DNA from: Pseudomonas cyclaminis
GTDB lineage: Bacteria; Pseudomonadota; Gammaproteobacteria; Pseudomonadales; Pseudomonadaceae
DNA: 64,000 nt
Direction: 5' to 3'
Assembly: GCF_015163715.1 (NCBI RefSeq)
Contig: NZ_JADDUM010000027.1
Span: 34,343-98,342, forward strand
Shown piece by piece: positions 7,285 to 15,805 of the stretch. The notes beneath the pieces are model-generated. The model saw nothing but the letters and a program-made list of their open reading frames with translations, was not told the origin of the DNA and made no database searches. Within the stretch, counting starts at the first letter, position 1. Each line of letters starts with the position of its first letter. The position numbers and the translations under genes are program-made.

Positions 7285-8526
7285 TCACACTGCTTTCCCA
7301 AATTGACCTTGCACTACATTCCCGGGCTCTAGGGAATCGAGATGATCGGCGTACCACTGCATCATCTGTGTGCGTTGCTCAAGGTACTGAGCCTTGTTGT
7401 AAATCCCTCGAACACCTTGTGCCTTATGACTGAGTTGGGCCTCGATATGGTCAGCTGGATATCCGTGCTCGTTAAGGATCGTGCTGGCGATATGGCGGAA
7501 GCCATGGCCGGTCTGGCGGCCCTCGTAACCAAGGCGTCTGAGTGCCATTAGGAATACGGTATCGCTACGAGGTTTAGTGCGATCGCTTCTACCGGGAAAT
7601 AGGAGTGGGTAAGCGCCGGTGAATTGCCGAAGTTCCAATAGTGCTTCGATTGCTTGAGTGCAAAGTGGTACCAGGTGCTCACGACCTTTCTTACGACCCT
7701 TGCGCTCGACTGGTACGGTCCATAGCTTCTTGTCGAAATCGAACTCTACCCATTGTGCCTCTCGGAGTTCGCTGGGGCGTACAGCCATCAGGGTCAACAG
7801 CCTCAGGCCGAGCTGAACATCTTTGGCGTGGGGGTAGGAACGTATCGCTCGAAGTAACCCCGGAAGCTCATCGGGGGAAACGTGGGCGTAGTTCTCTGCC
7901 TTTCCCGAGGACAGAAATTTATGCACTCCCTCCAACGGGTTGTTGACGGCTCTGCCTGTTACGCGAGCCAGGTCATAGATATCTTTGCAGTAAGCCCTCA
8001 CACGGCTCATCTGTTCGAGAATCCCCTGACGTTCAAGCCCTCTCAATAGCTCCATCCACTCCATCGACATGATAGAGGTGTAGGGACGTTTACCGAGTGA
8101 GGGGAATACATGGCGTTCGAGTGCGCCGAGTATTCTTTTGGCCGTACCGGCATCCCAGCCGCTCAGGCGAGACGTGTGCCATTCCCTTGCCAATACCTCA
8201 AAGGTGTCATTGGCCGCATCGATCTCGGCAGCTTGGCGAGCTTTCTTGGAGGTGATCGGATTCTTACCTTCCGACGCATCTGCGCGTAGATCAGCCGCTT
8301 TCTGCCGAGCGAAAGCGCCGCCCACTTCCGGGTAGCCGCCGAGACCAAGCCACGACCATTTGCCGTCCGGCTTCTTGTAGCGTAATTCCCAGGACTTTTG
8401 GCCGTTTGGCTTGACCCTGAAATACAGCCCTGGGCTGTCTAGTTCGCGGTATGCCCCGGCCTCAGGCTCCAGGCTGGAAAGTGTAGTGTCAGCGAGAGGG
8501 CGCCGCTTGATATCGGTGCGTTTCAT
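7285..8526 (-). CDS. int: P4-type tyrosine integrase
   Basis: A 413-residue site-specific recombinase that should integrate and excise the element at the 3' end of the adjacent tRNA-Met gene. The N-terminal 100 residues match the DUF4102/arm-binding domain of P4-type integrases (LYFRVKPNGQKSWELRY, about 34-50). A core-binding SAM-like domain follows. The catalytic residues are visible: Arg in AVRPSELR (about 250), His and Arg in HGFRH (about 341 and 344), His in SHK (about 367) and the nucleophilic Tyr in GIYNKAQ (about 376). An AAGG/ACAAGG ribosome-binding site precedes the ATG at 8526. The gene points away from the tRNA 3' end 167 bases upstream, the usual geometry. Length is normal and nothing looks broken. 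Confidence 0.95.
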   Translation of the reverse strand: MKRTDIKRRPLADTTLSSLEPEAGAYRELDSPGLYFRVKPNGQKSWELRYKKPDGKWSWLGLGGYPEVGGAFARQKAADLRADASEGKNPITSKKARQAAEIDAANDTFEVLAREWHTSRLSGWDAGTAKRILGALERHVFPSLGKRPYTSIMSMEWMELLRGLERQGILEQMSRVRAYCKDIYDLARVTGRAVNNPLEGVHKFLSSGKAENYAHVSPDELPGLLRAIRSYPHAKDVQLGLRLLTLMAVRPSELREAQWVEFDFDKKLWTVPVERKGRKKGREHLVPLCTQAIEALLELRQFTGAYPLLFPGRSDRTKPRSDTVFLMALRRLGYEGRQTGHGFRHIASTILNEHGYPADHIEAQLSHKAQGVRGIYNKAQYLEQRTQMMQWYADHLDSLEPGNVVQGQFGKAV

Positions 8527-8558
8527 CCTTGTATGCCTTCAGTTCAATTATTTATGAA

Positions 8559-8578
8559 GCATACACGTGGGCATACAC
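8559..8578. repeat. Direct repeat GCATACAC in the integrase leader
   Basis: GCATACAC at 8559-8566 and 8571-8578, with the reverse GTATGC at 8531-8536 beside the integrase start. These may be integrase or excisionase binding sites or an operator for the integrase promoter; this is an inference from spacing and position. Confidence 0.3.
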
Positions 8579-8620
8579 GGAGGGGAAGGATAGGGGTAGA
8601 TAGAGGTGGACAGTCAGAAA

Positions 8621-8650
8621 CAAGAAAGCCCGCACGAGGCGGGCTTCTTG
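8621..8650 (-). terminator. Rho-independent terminator after tRNA-Met
   Basis: A strong stem (CAAGAA-GCCCGC pairing with GCGGGC-TTTCTTG) read on the minus strand and followed by a T-rich tail. It lies 43 bases beyond the tRNA-Met 3' end and upstream of the integrase gene, so it separates tRNA transcription from the element. Confidence 0.75.
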
Positions 8651-8692
8651 AGGTGATTCATAGACTGCTGTAGACGTCTATGGATCGGTACT

Positions 8693-8769
8693 TGGTGGCT
8701 ACGCAGGGACTTGAACCCCGGACCCCAGCATTATGAATGCTATGCTCTAACCAACTGAGCTACGTAGCC
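8693..8769 (-). tRNA. tRNA-Met (CAT), probable attachment site of the element
   Basis: A 77-nt cloverleaf with encoded CCA. The acceptor stem GGCTACG pairs with CGTAGCC; the D arm contains AGCTCAGTTGGTTAGAGC. The anticodon stem TAGCA/TGCTG surrounds the loop TTCATAA with anticodon CAT; the T arm contains GGTTCAAGTCC. The sequence is close to elongator tRNA-Met of gamma-proteobacteria. P4-type integrases recombine into tRNA 3' ends, and the integrase gene lies immediately downstream, so this 3' end is probably one att site. The matching repeat should lie beyond the left edge of the window. Confidence 0.95.
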
Positions 8770-8780
8770 AAGTGGCGCGC

Positions 8781-8809
8781 ATTATTCGCGTAGAACGCAA
8801 ATGCGTCAA
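8781..8809 (-). promoter_or_regulatory. Sigma70-type promoter of tRNA-Met
   Basis: On the minus strand TTGACG (8809-8804) is followed after 17 nt by AATAAT (8786-8781), 12 bases upstream of the mature tRNA 5' end. Spacing and both hexamers fit a strong housekeeping promoter. Confidence 0.7.
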
Positions 8810-9099
8810 GCATTTTTGTGAAGAATTTTTTCTACGCTTTCAATTGTTTAACGAAACTGACGGTGTTGCGTGACTGCCAGGCTCTGCTTTCGCGATGTCC
8901 GCACAGTGGTGGAGGCCAGGCAGCATTGGGGGATCGCCCGGATGGTAGGCGGTTTTGGCGGATATTCACGCCTTAAAGTGAGCGCATATGCTGTGCCCGT
9001 TCCTGCCGCTCTACGGGCGCTTGGCAATCCTGATGCCGCGCAGGAAACAGGTTGAGTCCGGTTGGGCAGATATCCCTGCCGCCCAACGTTTAGCCAGTT
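8810..9099. other. Intergenic region between tRNA-Met and hrpL
   Basis: No convincing gene. A 61-codon plus-strand frame at 8870-9055 lacks a ribosome-binding site and homology that I can see. Near the hrpL stop, GTTGGGC (9061-9067) pairs with GCCCAAC (9081-9087); this could end hrpL transcription, but there is no T-run. Confidence 0.5.
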
Positions 9100-9651
9100 T
9101 TACGGTTGAAACGGGTTTTGGGTGGCGCGCTTGAGCTGTTCGCGCGCGCGCGACAAACGTGAACGGACTGTGCCGATAGGAATGTCCAATACGTCGGCGG
9201 TGTCCTGGTAGCTGCCGTCGGTTTCCAACGATGCGTACAGCGTCTTGCGCATTTCCGTTGGCAGATGGTTGATGGCGCTCAGGGTGTTTTCCAGGCGGCG
9301 GTTGACCTCAAATTCCCAATCCAGGTTGTTGTTTTCTGCCTGGCCATGCCACAACGACTCATCAAATTCGCAATGCACGGGTTTGGCATACATGCGCCTG
9401 AAATGATTGCGGATGAGGTTCTGTGCGATGCCGCACATCCAGGTGCTGAGCGAGGCGTTACCGCAGAAGCGCTCGCGGTTGCGCCATGCTTCCAGGTAAG
9501 TCAGTTGCAGAAGGTCATCCGCATCTTCCGGGTTGAGTACGCGTTTGTGAATGAAGCGTCGGAGTTTTTTCTGCTGTTCGTCTGTCAGGTGATGCATGAA
9601 TTGAGGCGAGCTGCCGACGAGGTGAGCTAAAGCTTCAATGGGAAGATTCAT
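9100..9651 (-). CDS. hrpL: HrpL-type ECF sigma factor of the T3SS
   Basis: A 183-residue ECF sigma factor (RspL in P. fluorescens nomenclature) expected to direct RNA polymerase to Hrp-box promoters. Region 2 is present (RRFIHKRVLNPEDADDLLQLTYLEAWRN, then TWMCGIAQNLIRNHFR). Region 4 ends with the helix-turn-helix YQDTADVLDIPIGTVRSRLSRAREQL. The segment LRRFIHKRVLN is characteristic of HrpL. The ATG at 9651 is chosen because TGAGGA precedes it and the length then matches HrpL; longer versions lack a ribosome-binding site. It is divergent from hrpJ, as in P. syringae. A sigma54-like promoter lies upstream. Confidence 0.93.
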   Translation of the reverse strand: MNLPIEALAHLVGSSPQFMHHLTDEQQKKLRRFIHKRVLNPEDADDLLQLTYLEAWRNRERFCGNASLSTWMCGIAQNLIRNHFRRMYAKPVHCEFDESLWHGQAENNNLDWEFEVNRRLENTLSAINHLPTEMRKTLYASLETDGSYQDTADVLDIPIGTVRSRLSRAREQLKRATQNPFQP

Positions 9652-9703
9652 GGTTTTTTCCTCAGGGTGAACGGGTCGAAATGCTTTCGACGCAAAGCCC
9701 TGT

Positions 9704-9720
9704 AGCACTGGCTGTGCCAA
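9704..9720 (-). promoter_or_regulatory. Candidate sigma54 promoter of hrpL
   Basis: Minus-strand TTGGCAC-N5-GTGCT gives the GG and GC dinucleotides at -24/-12 spacing, about 53 bases before the hrpL ATG. hrpL of P. syringae is transcribed by sigma54 with HrpR/HrpS, and this cluster encodes such an activator, so the match is meaningful. The -12 element deviates by one base from TTGCT. Confidence 0.6.
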
Positions 9721-9853
9721 GCGGAGGAATAATGTAACCAGCTGAAATATATGAATAAAAATATTTGATCTGATGCTGGTTGTGCAGTTTTTTGCAAAAA
9801 ACCAGGGGTGCTTTGTGCCGGTTTTTTCAAAGTTTCAGGGTGTGAATAAAAGT

Positions 9854-9882
9854 GGAACCGTCTCGGGGTTTGTTGCCACACA
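9854..9882 (+). promoter_or_regulatory. Hrp box promoter of the hrpJ operon
   Basis: GGAACC (9854-9859), 16 nt, then CCACACA (9876-9882): an exact match to the Hrp-box consensus GGAACC-N15/16-CCACNNA used by HrpL. It lies 30 bases before hrpJ and should drive the operon through hrcU. Confidence 0.92.
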
Positions 9883-9912
9883 AGCACACACTCTTCTTAT
9901 CTCGGCACGCCC

Positions 9913-10986
9913 ATGAACGTCGAAATCACCCCTGAAGTGCAAAAGAGCCAGTATCCGGATCAGCTGGCTCCCAGCAGTGGTATCGCTCCCCAGAAGCTGT
10001 CGGCGACGACGGGCATCGATGAGCTGGCGAACGTGTTCAGCCAGGAAGCAATGCGTAACAACCAACCGTTGGGCGAGCGTAAGTTTGAGATGCGCGTGCC
10101 GCCCATTGAGCAGTTCAAGCGCCTCTATAGCCTGCTTAGCCTCCCCGCTGAAGCAAGCCTTTCCGCTGTCGCGCGTCGGATCAGGATGCAGCTGCTGCAA
10201 CGGCCCAGCGTTGACACACTGGTGAAGCAGACTGGCCGCGATCCTGCTTGCACGTACGTGGTGCTCAAGCATGTCCTGGCTCAGGCGGAAGGCGAGTCCC
10301 GCGAGACCGAAGCCGAGCTGGCCCGAGACGCGCTGGCCAAGTTGGAGGTTCGCTACAAGGGGGAGATCCAGGCCGGGCTCAATATCGCCATGACGCTGCA
10401 TGCGGCCAGTGGTGATCCGCAGGAGTGTCAGGCGGTGCGGGCGCTCTACTACGCGAGTGTGGTGCAGCGCCAGTCCCTGGCTCGCATGATGCAGGCCTTG
10501 CTGGGCGTGTACGGTGGCGAACGTTTCGCAGCAGGGCTCATGGTGATGCGCAAGGCCTTGGCGGACGATATTGCGGCACACACACCGTCGGTACCCACGG
10601 CGCAGTTGCGTACGTTGTTGCTGGGCCTGCAAAGCTGCGGGCAGTTGAGTGCCGTGCTCGGGGCATGCCAGATGCTGATTCACCGCCTGAGTATCGAGCA
10701 GGACTCGGTCAGCCTGCTGCACCGCCTGCTGGGTTATGCCGGCAGCGGCATCGCCCCTGCGCAAGTCCAGAGCCTGGTGGAGGAGTTGGCAGGTGGCAAG
10801 CCAACGGAACCTCTAGTGTTGCTCAATGCGTTGTATCCGCTGTTCCAACAATTACCTATCGCGTTGTGGAGTGACCAGCGTGAGCGTAACGAGGCCCTGC
10901 ACAACTTTTTGCTGGTGATGGATGAGTTCGCGCGTATCGAACGGGGCTCCGCCTACGTGGCAGGCTTTTCGAGGGGCCAGGCGTGA
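9913..10986 (+). CDS. hrpJ: T3SS gatekeeper HrpJ (SctW family)
   Basis: A 357-residue helical protein of the HrpJ/YopN-TyeA (SctW) family. These cytosolic or secreted gatekeepers control the order of substrate export. The N-terminal 60 residues are polar, as in secreted gatekeepers; the remainder is a chain of helices (for example EFLSAVARRIRMQL-like and LARMMQALLGVYGGERFAAG segments) ending with LHNFLLVMDEFARIERGSA. It is the first gene behind the Hrp box and overlaps hrcV by four bases (GTGA). No strong ribosome-binding site precedes ATG 9913. Identification rests on family pattern and the conserved hrpL-hrpJ-hrcV order. Confidence 0.88.
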   Translation: MNVEITPEVQKSQYPDQLAPSSGIAPQKLSATTGIDELANVFSQEAMRNNQPLGERKFEMRVPPIEQFKRLYSLLSLPAEASLSAVARRIRMQLLQRPSVDTLVKQTGRDPACTYVVLKHVLAQAEGESRETEAELARDALAKLEVRYKGEIQAGLNIAMTLHAASGDPQECQAVRALYYASVVQRQSLARMMQALLGVYGGERFAAGLMVMRKALADDIAAHTPSVPTAQLRTLLLGLQSCGQLSAVLGACQMLIHRLSIEQDSVSLLHRLLGYAGSGIAPAQVQSLVEELAGGKPTEPLVLLNALYPLFQQLPIALWSDQRERNEALHNFLLVMDEFARIERGSAYVAGFSRGQA

Positions 10987-13077
10987 CCGCACTGAAGGTC
11001 ATCAATAACGTGCTGCTCAAGGTGGCACAGCGCGCGGAGGTGCTGGGCGCCGTGGTGGTCATGGGCATCGTGTTTATTTTTATCGTGCCTTTACCCACCT
11101 GGCTGGTGGATATCCTCATTGCACTGAATATTTGTATCTCGTGTCTGTTGATCGTGCTGGCGCTTTATTTGCCGGGGCCGCTGGCGTTCTCGTCGTTCCC
11201 GTCGATTTTGCTGATGACCACCATGTTTCGTCTGGCGTTGTCGATCGCTACCACCCGCTTGATCCTGCTGGAACAGGACGCCGGTGAGATCGTCGAGGCC
11301 TTCGGCAACTTTGTGGTCGGTGGCAATCTGGCGGTGGGTATGGTGATCTTTCTGATCCTTACACTGGTCAACTTTCTGGTCATCACCAAAGGCTCGGAAC
11401 GGGTCGCCGAAGTCGCGGCGCGGTTCAGCCTGGATGCGATGCCCGGCAAGCAAATGTCTATCGACAGCGACCTGCGCGCCGGGCTGATTGACGGCGGGCA
11501 AGCGCGGGACAAGCGCGAGCAGTTGTCCCGTGAAAGCCAGTTGTTCGGGGCCATGGACGGGGCCATGAAGTTCGTCAAGGGCGACGCCATCGCCGGCTTG
11601 ATCATTGTGGTGGTCAACCTGCTGGGCGGCTTCTCCACGGGGATGTTCCAGCACGGCTTGAGCGCTGCCGAGTCGATCTCGCTGTATTCCGTACTGACCA
11701 TCGGTGATGGCCTGATTGCGCAGATTCCTGCGCTGCTGATCTCGCTGACGGCGGGCATGATCATTACTCGCGTCGCACCCGACGGCCGCAAGGGCGTCAG
11801 CAATATGGGCGCCGAAATTGCCCGGCAAATGACCAGCGAGCCCAAGAGCTGGATGATTGCTTCGGTCGGAATGCTTGCGTTCGCGATAGTGCCGGGCATG
11901 CCCACACTGGTGTTTATCTTTATCTCGATGATGACCGGGGCTCTGGGTTATTACCTTGCGCGCAAGCGGCAGCAACAAGCGCAGCCCGAAGCCCAGGCGA
12001 CCGAAGCGGTACGCCCTGAAGAGAACGGCAGTGAAGACCTGCGTGGCTTTGACCCGTCGCGGCCTTACTTGTTGAAGTTTCCCCCTGCACTGCGAGGGAC
12101 GCCGCAAGTGACGGACTTGATTCACGGCATCCGCCAGGCACGCAATGCGCTTGTCGCTAACATCGGGCTCACGTTGCCGCCATTCGAGGTCGAGCTGGAT
12201 GATTCGCTGGCCGACGATGAAATGCGGTTTTGCGTGCATGAAGTGCCGATGATCAAAGCCTCTGTCGTCAGCCGCGTGGCGGTAGAGCGCAAGGCGCTGA
12301 CTGTTGAGCTGGAAGACGCCCTGCAAGGGCTGGCCGAGCGTGATGAGCAGGAATGGGTCTGGGTGAGGCCTGATGATCCGGTGCTGGATGATCCGCAGTT
12401 GGAGCGCTTCAGTGCAACGACCCTGATTATTGAACGCATGAAGCAAGCGATGATGCTCAGCGGACCGCAGTTCCTGGGGATTCAGGAGAGCAAGTCGATC
12501 CTCAGCTGGCTGGAGCACAACCAGCCGGAATTAGTGCAAGAGTTGCAACGCATCATGCCGCTCTCGCGGTTTTCGGCGGTATTACAGCGCCTGGCGGGTG
12601 AAGGCGTGCCGCTGCGCGCAGTGCGGCTGATCGTCGAATCGCTGATCGAATATGGCCAGCATGAACGCGAGCCGGAGGCGTTGGCCGGCTACGCCCGTAT
12701 TGCCCTCAAGTCCCAGATTTTTCACCAGTACTGTGAAGCTGATGGCCTGCACGTGTGGTTGTTGTCACCGCAGAGTGAAACCACCTTGCGCGATGCGCTG
12801 CGCCAGACTCAGACCGGGGTTTTTTTTTGCGCTTGACGATGAGAGCAGTGCAGCGCTGGTCAGCCTGCTGAACCAGGCCTTTACCTTACGTCCAAAAACC
12901 AAAAGCGTGATGTTGGTAGCGCAGGACTTGCGCAGCCCTCTGCGTACCCTGCTGCTGGAGGAGTTCAACCATGTTCCGGTGCTGTCCTTTGCTGAACTGG
13001 GAAGCACCTCCAAGGTGAAAGTACTGGGACGTTTTGACTTTGGCCAGGACGAACTGATGCGGGGGGCCGTGGCGTGA
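10983..13077 (+). CDS. hrcV: T3SS export gate HrcV (SctV), reading frame broken at a T9 tract
   Basis: The inner-membrane export gate and substrate-docking ring subunit. It starts at GTG 10983. The N-terminal half has about eight membrane segments (for example VVVMGIVFIFIVPL and IALNICISCLLIVLALYL) and the family signature FPSILLMTTMFRLALSIATTRLIL. After about residue 335 comes the cytoplasmic domain with SRPYLLKFPPALRGTP and LSRFSAVLQRLAGEGVPLRAVRLI. The frame stops at 12836, right after a run of nine T (12820-12828). Reading eight T instead continues FALDDESSAALVSLLNQAF to the stop at 13077, giving about 697 residues, the normal length. This is a sequencing indel, a real mutation, or a slippage site. 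Confidence 0.9.
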
Positions 13078-13111
13078 GTGCCCATCCATGGTCAGTCTCA
13101 GGAAAGGCTCG

Positions 13112-14020
13112 ATGATGTTTGAGTTACGTGTGCTTGACGGTTTACACCAAGGCGCTGCGTTGCCGTTGTTTGGCGACGAATGGAGTATTGGTGCCCATGC
13201 AGATGCAGATTTGGTACTGAATGATTCGGGGATCGCCGAGCAGCATGCGCGGTTACGGTTTATCGACTCAAACTGGTCGGTACAAGCCGAAGCGGGTCTG
13301 TTGCGCGGCGCCGACGGACAGGTACTGGCACAGATTGCGAGGCTGGAAGTCAGCGTACCGTTTCTGGTGGGCACGGTTCGACTGTGTGTCGCCCAGGCTG
13401 ATCAACCCTGGCCCCAGGCGTCAGCTCCAGCGGCGGTGCCGACACCACCGCGGCCGAACGCCGACCCTGCGCGAACACTCACGTTGTCGTCTATCTCGCA
13501 CTCACAGCAAAAGCGCCTGCTCAGCCTGGTGTTGGTGGTGACGATCATCATCATGGCGGTGGGCATGGCCTCTACCGGGGAGCGCGAGGCCCAGGCGTCG
13601 CTGATGCCTCCTGAGGTCAAGAAAAACGAGCTGGGTTCGCCGTTCGAAGTGCGACAGCAGTTGCTGAAGATGCTCAACGAGCGCGAGCTGGATCATCGCG
13701 TCAGCTTGCAGGTGATCAATGGCCAGGTTGCCCTCAATGGGGATGTTTCCCAAGAGGAGGTGGACTTGGTGGCGCGCATGCTCAGCCGCTTTGGCGAGCA
13801 GTTTGACAGTGCCGTTCCGGTGATCAGCCGTGTCCGGGTACGCGACAGCGCACTGCCGTTCAGGATTGTGCAGATCGTTGGCGGGCCGAACGGTCATGTG
13901 GTGCTTGAAGACGGCGGTCGGTTGTTTGTGGGGGACGAATTGGATGGCTTGCGTTTGGTCTTGATCGATAACAGCAAAGTGATTTTCGATGGCGCACGCC
14001 GCTATGAGGTGCGCTGGTGA
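13112..14020 (+). CDS. hrpQ: T3SS outer ring protein HrpQ (SctD)
   Basis: The inner-membrane ring component, about 302 residues. The N-terminal 95 residues form an FHA-like cytoplasmic domain (LRVLDGLHQGAALPLFGDEW, then ADLVLNDSGIAEQHARL). A Pro-rich linker follows, then a single membrane helix (RLLSLVLVVTIIIMAVGMA, about 138-156) and periplasmic BON-like ring domains (VSLQVINGQVALNGDV). The start at 13112 is preferred because AGGAAAGG lies 4-11 nt upstream; an in-frame ATG at 13088 has no such site. The stop overlaps the GTG of hrcN. Neighbours and topology identify it. Confidence 0.88.
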   Translation: MMFELRVLDGLHQGAALPLFGDEWSIGAHADADLVLNDSGIAEQHARLRFIDSNWSVQAEAGLLRGADGQVLAQIARLEVSVPFLVGTVRLCVAQADQPWPQASAPAAVPTPPRPNADPARTLTLSSISHSQQKRLLSLVLVVTIIIMAVGMASTGEREAQASLMPPEVKKNELGSPFEVRQQLLKMLNERELDHRVSLQVINGQVALNGDVSQEEVDLVARMLSRFGEQFDSAVPVISRVRVRDSALPFRIVQIVGGPNGHVVLEDGGRLFVGDELDGLRLVLIDNSKVIFDGARRYEVRW

Positions 14021-15375
14021 GTGCGGACCTGCAAGCGCGCCTCGATGCATGGCAGCAGCGCCAGACACAATCGTTGGCGAGGTTTGCGCCGGTGACGATG
14101 CGCGGTCGTATCCAGCGCGTAAACGGCATGCTGCTGCAATGCCGGTTGCCTCAGGCGCGTATCGGTGACCTGTGCCAGGTAGAAAAAAAGCCAGGCGACT
14201 ACATGCTGGCCGAGATCATCGGTTTTGATCAGCAGGATGCAGTGCTCAGTGCCCTGGGCAACCTGGAAGGTGTGCGCGTGGGCGCCGGCGTGGAGCGCCT
14301 CGGTGTGCCGCATTGCGTGCAGGTCAGTGACGCGCTGCTGGGCCAGGTGCTGGATGGTTTTGGACGGCCGATTACGGGGGATGGCCCCAGTGCATTTGCC
14401 GAGGCTGATGCGCCTGATGCAAGCCCGGTGTTGTGTGAAGCGCCGTTGCCCACCGACCGGCCGAGGATCAACCGTGCGCTGGCCACGGGTGTGCGCTCGA
14501 TCGATGGCCTGCTGACGCTCGGCGAAGGCCAGCGTGTGGGGTTGTTCGCGGGGGCCGGTTGCGGCAAGACCACCCTGTTGGCCGAGATCGCCCGTAACGT
14601 CGAATGCGATGTGATTGTATTCGGCCTGATCGGTGAGCGGGGCCGGGAGCTGCGTGAGTTTCTCGACCACGAACTGGATGAACAGCTGCGTTCCAAAGCG
14701 GTACTGGTGTGCGCCACATCCGATCGCTCCAGCATGGAGCGCGCCCGTGCGGCCTTTACGGCAACGGCACTGGCGGAAGGTTTTCGACGCAAGGGGAAGC
14801 GGGTGCTGCTGCTGATCGACTCCCTGACGCGTTTCGCCCGGGCCCAGCGCGAAATCGGCCTGGCCGCCGGCGAACCCCTGGGGCGCGGTGGTTTACCTCC
14901 GTCGGTGTACAGCCTGTTGCCACGGCTGGTCGAGCGCGCCGGTCTGACCCGTCAGGGCGTGATCACCGCTATCTACACGGTGCTGATCGAACAGGACTCC
15001 ATGAACGACCCAGTGGCCGATGAGGTTCGCTCGCTGCTCGATGGCCATATCGTGCTGTCGCGCAAGTTGGCCGAGCGCGGGCACTACCCGGCGGTCGACG
15101 TCCTGGCGAGCCTGTCGCGGATTCTGAGCAACGTCGCCGAGCCTGACGACATCCGTGCCGGGACGGCGTTGCGGCGGCTGTTGTCGGCGTACCAGCAGAT
15201 CGAGTTGATGCTCAAGCTGGGCGAGTACCAGCCCGGCAGCGATGCCCTGACCGACCTGGCCGTGGACAGTCGTCAGGCCGTGGACGGTTTCCTGCGCCAA
15301 GACTTGCGTGAGCCCGTGCCACTCGCAACCACGCTGGACCAGCTCAAGGAACTGACTGCCTATGTCCCTTTCTGA
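14017..15375 (+). CDS. hrcN: T3SS ATPase HrcN (SctN)
   Basis: A 452-residue ATPase that docks, unfolds and releases substrates at the export gate. It is a F1 beta-like protein: N-terminal beta-barrel (ARFAPVTMRGRIQRVNGMLL), Walker A GAGCGKT (about 179-185), catalytic region GERGREL (about 207-213), Walker B LLLIDSLTRFARAQREIGLA (about 264-283) and the C-terminal helical domain (MLKLGEYQPGSDALTD). The start is GTG 14017, overlapping the hrpQ stop; all key residues are intact. It lies in the operon next to hrpO, its stalk partner. Similarity to flagellar FliI is expected, but the Hrp context settles the assignment. Confidence 0.96.
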   Translation: MSADLQARLDAWQQRQTQSLARFAPVTMRGRIQRVNGMLLQCRLPQARIGDLCQVEKKPGDYMLAEIIGFDQQDAVLSALGNLEGVRVGAGVERLGVPHCVQVSDALLGQVLDGFGRPITGDGPSAFAEADAPDASPVLCEAPLPTDRPRINRALATGVRSIDGLLTLGEGQRVGLFAGAGCGKTTLLAEIARNVECDVIVFGLIGERGRELREFLDHELDEQLRSKAVLVCATSDRSSMERARAAFTATALAEGFRRKGKRVLLLIDSLTRFARAQREIGLAAGEPLGRGGLPPSVYSLLPRLVERAGLTRQGVITAIYTVLIEQDSMNDPVADEVRSLLDGHIVLSRKLAERGHYPAVDVLASLSRILSNVAEPDDIRAGTALRRLLSAYQQIELMLKLGEYQPGSDALTDLAVDSRQAVDGFLRQDLREPVPLATTLDQLKELTAYVPF

Positions 15376-15805
15376 ATCAACCTATTCGAATGTGCTGCTG
15401 GGTGAAGTCGAGACCTTGCGACGCCTGCGTCGGCATCGGGCGGACCGGGCCGAGCGCGCACTGCGTGAGGCGAAGCGGGCCCAGAAAGCCTTGCTGGCAC
15501 ATATCCAGCAGGCCCAGGACGCCCTTGAGCAAACCCGGCAGGAGGAGGCCCGGCAAAGCGCCCAACTGCTCAGCCAGCATCAAGGCCAGGTATTGACCCT
15601 GCAGGCGCTCAAATCCTGGGGCGCCCAGGAGCGCTCATTGTCTGCCACCACTCGGCGCGACCAGGGCCAACTGGAAACCCTTCGAGGGCAGCGGGCAGAA
15701 AAGGAAGCCAGCGTTGACAGTACCCAGAAACACGTCACCGAGTGCCTGCGTCAGGTGGAAAAACTACAAGAGTTATCTCGTTTACTGACTCAGGAGTCGA
15801 CATGA
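15362..15805 (+). CDS. hrpO: T3SS stalk protein HrpO (SctO)
   Basis: A 147-residue protein that is almost entirely a two-helix coiled coil (LRRHRADRAERALREAKRAQ, then QAQDALEQTRQEEARQSAQL). SctO/FliJ proteins form the central stalk of the ATPase and link it to HrcV. It overlaps the end of hrcN by 14 bases and the start of hrpP by four (ATGA), so translation is tightly coupled. Sequence is low in signature residues, so the call relies on coiled-coil form, size and position. Confidence 0.85.
   Translation: MSLSESTYSNVLLGEVETLRRLRRHRADRAERALREAKRAQKALLAHIQQAQDALEQTRQEEARQSAQLLSQHQGQVLTLQALKSWGAQERSLSATTRRDQGQLETLRGQRAEKEASVDSTQKHVTECLRQVEKLQELSRLLTQEST

Noticed and set aside
7026..7301. 91-codon minus-strand frame overlapping the integrase end
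   Set aside because: It is built from the CGTTACAC repeats and overlaps the integrase stop; low-complexity translation, no start signal.
8870..9055. 61-codon plus-strand frame between tRNA-Met and hrpL
   Set aside because: No ribosome-binding site, no recognisable family, and it starts within the tRNA upstream region; treated as chance.
9835..10764. 309-codon minus-strand frame opposite hrpJ
   Set aside because: Shadow of hrpJ codon bias. His/Gln/Arg-rich composition is typical of antisense frames in GC-rich genes.
10805..10811. GGAACC inside hrpJ
   Set aside because: No CCACNNA at the required distance; ordinary coding sequence.
11091..12518. 475-codon minus-strand frame opposite hrcV
   Set aside because: Antisense shadow of hrcV with His/Gln/Arg-rich composition and no start signal.
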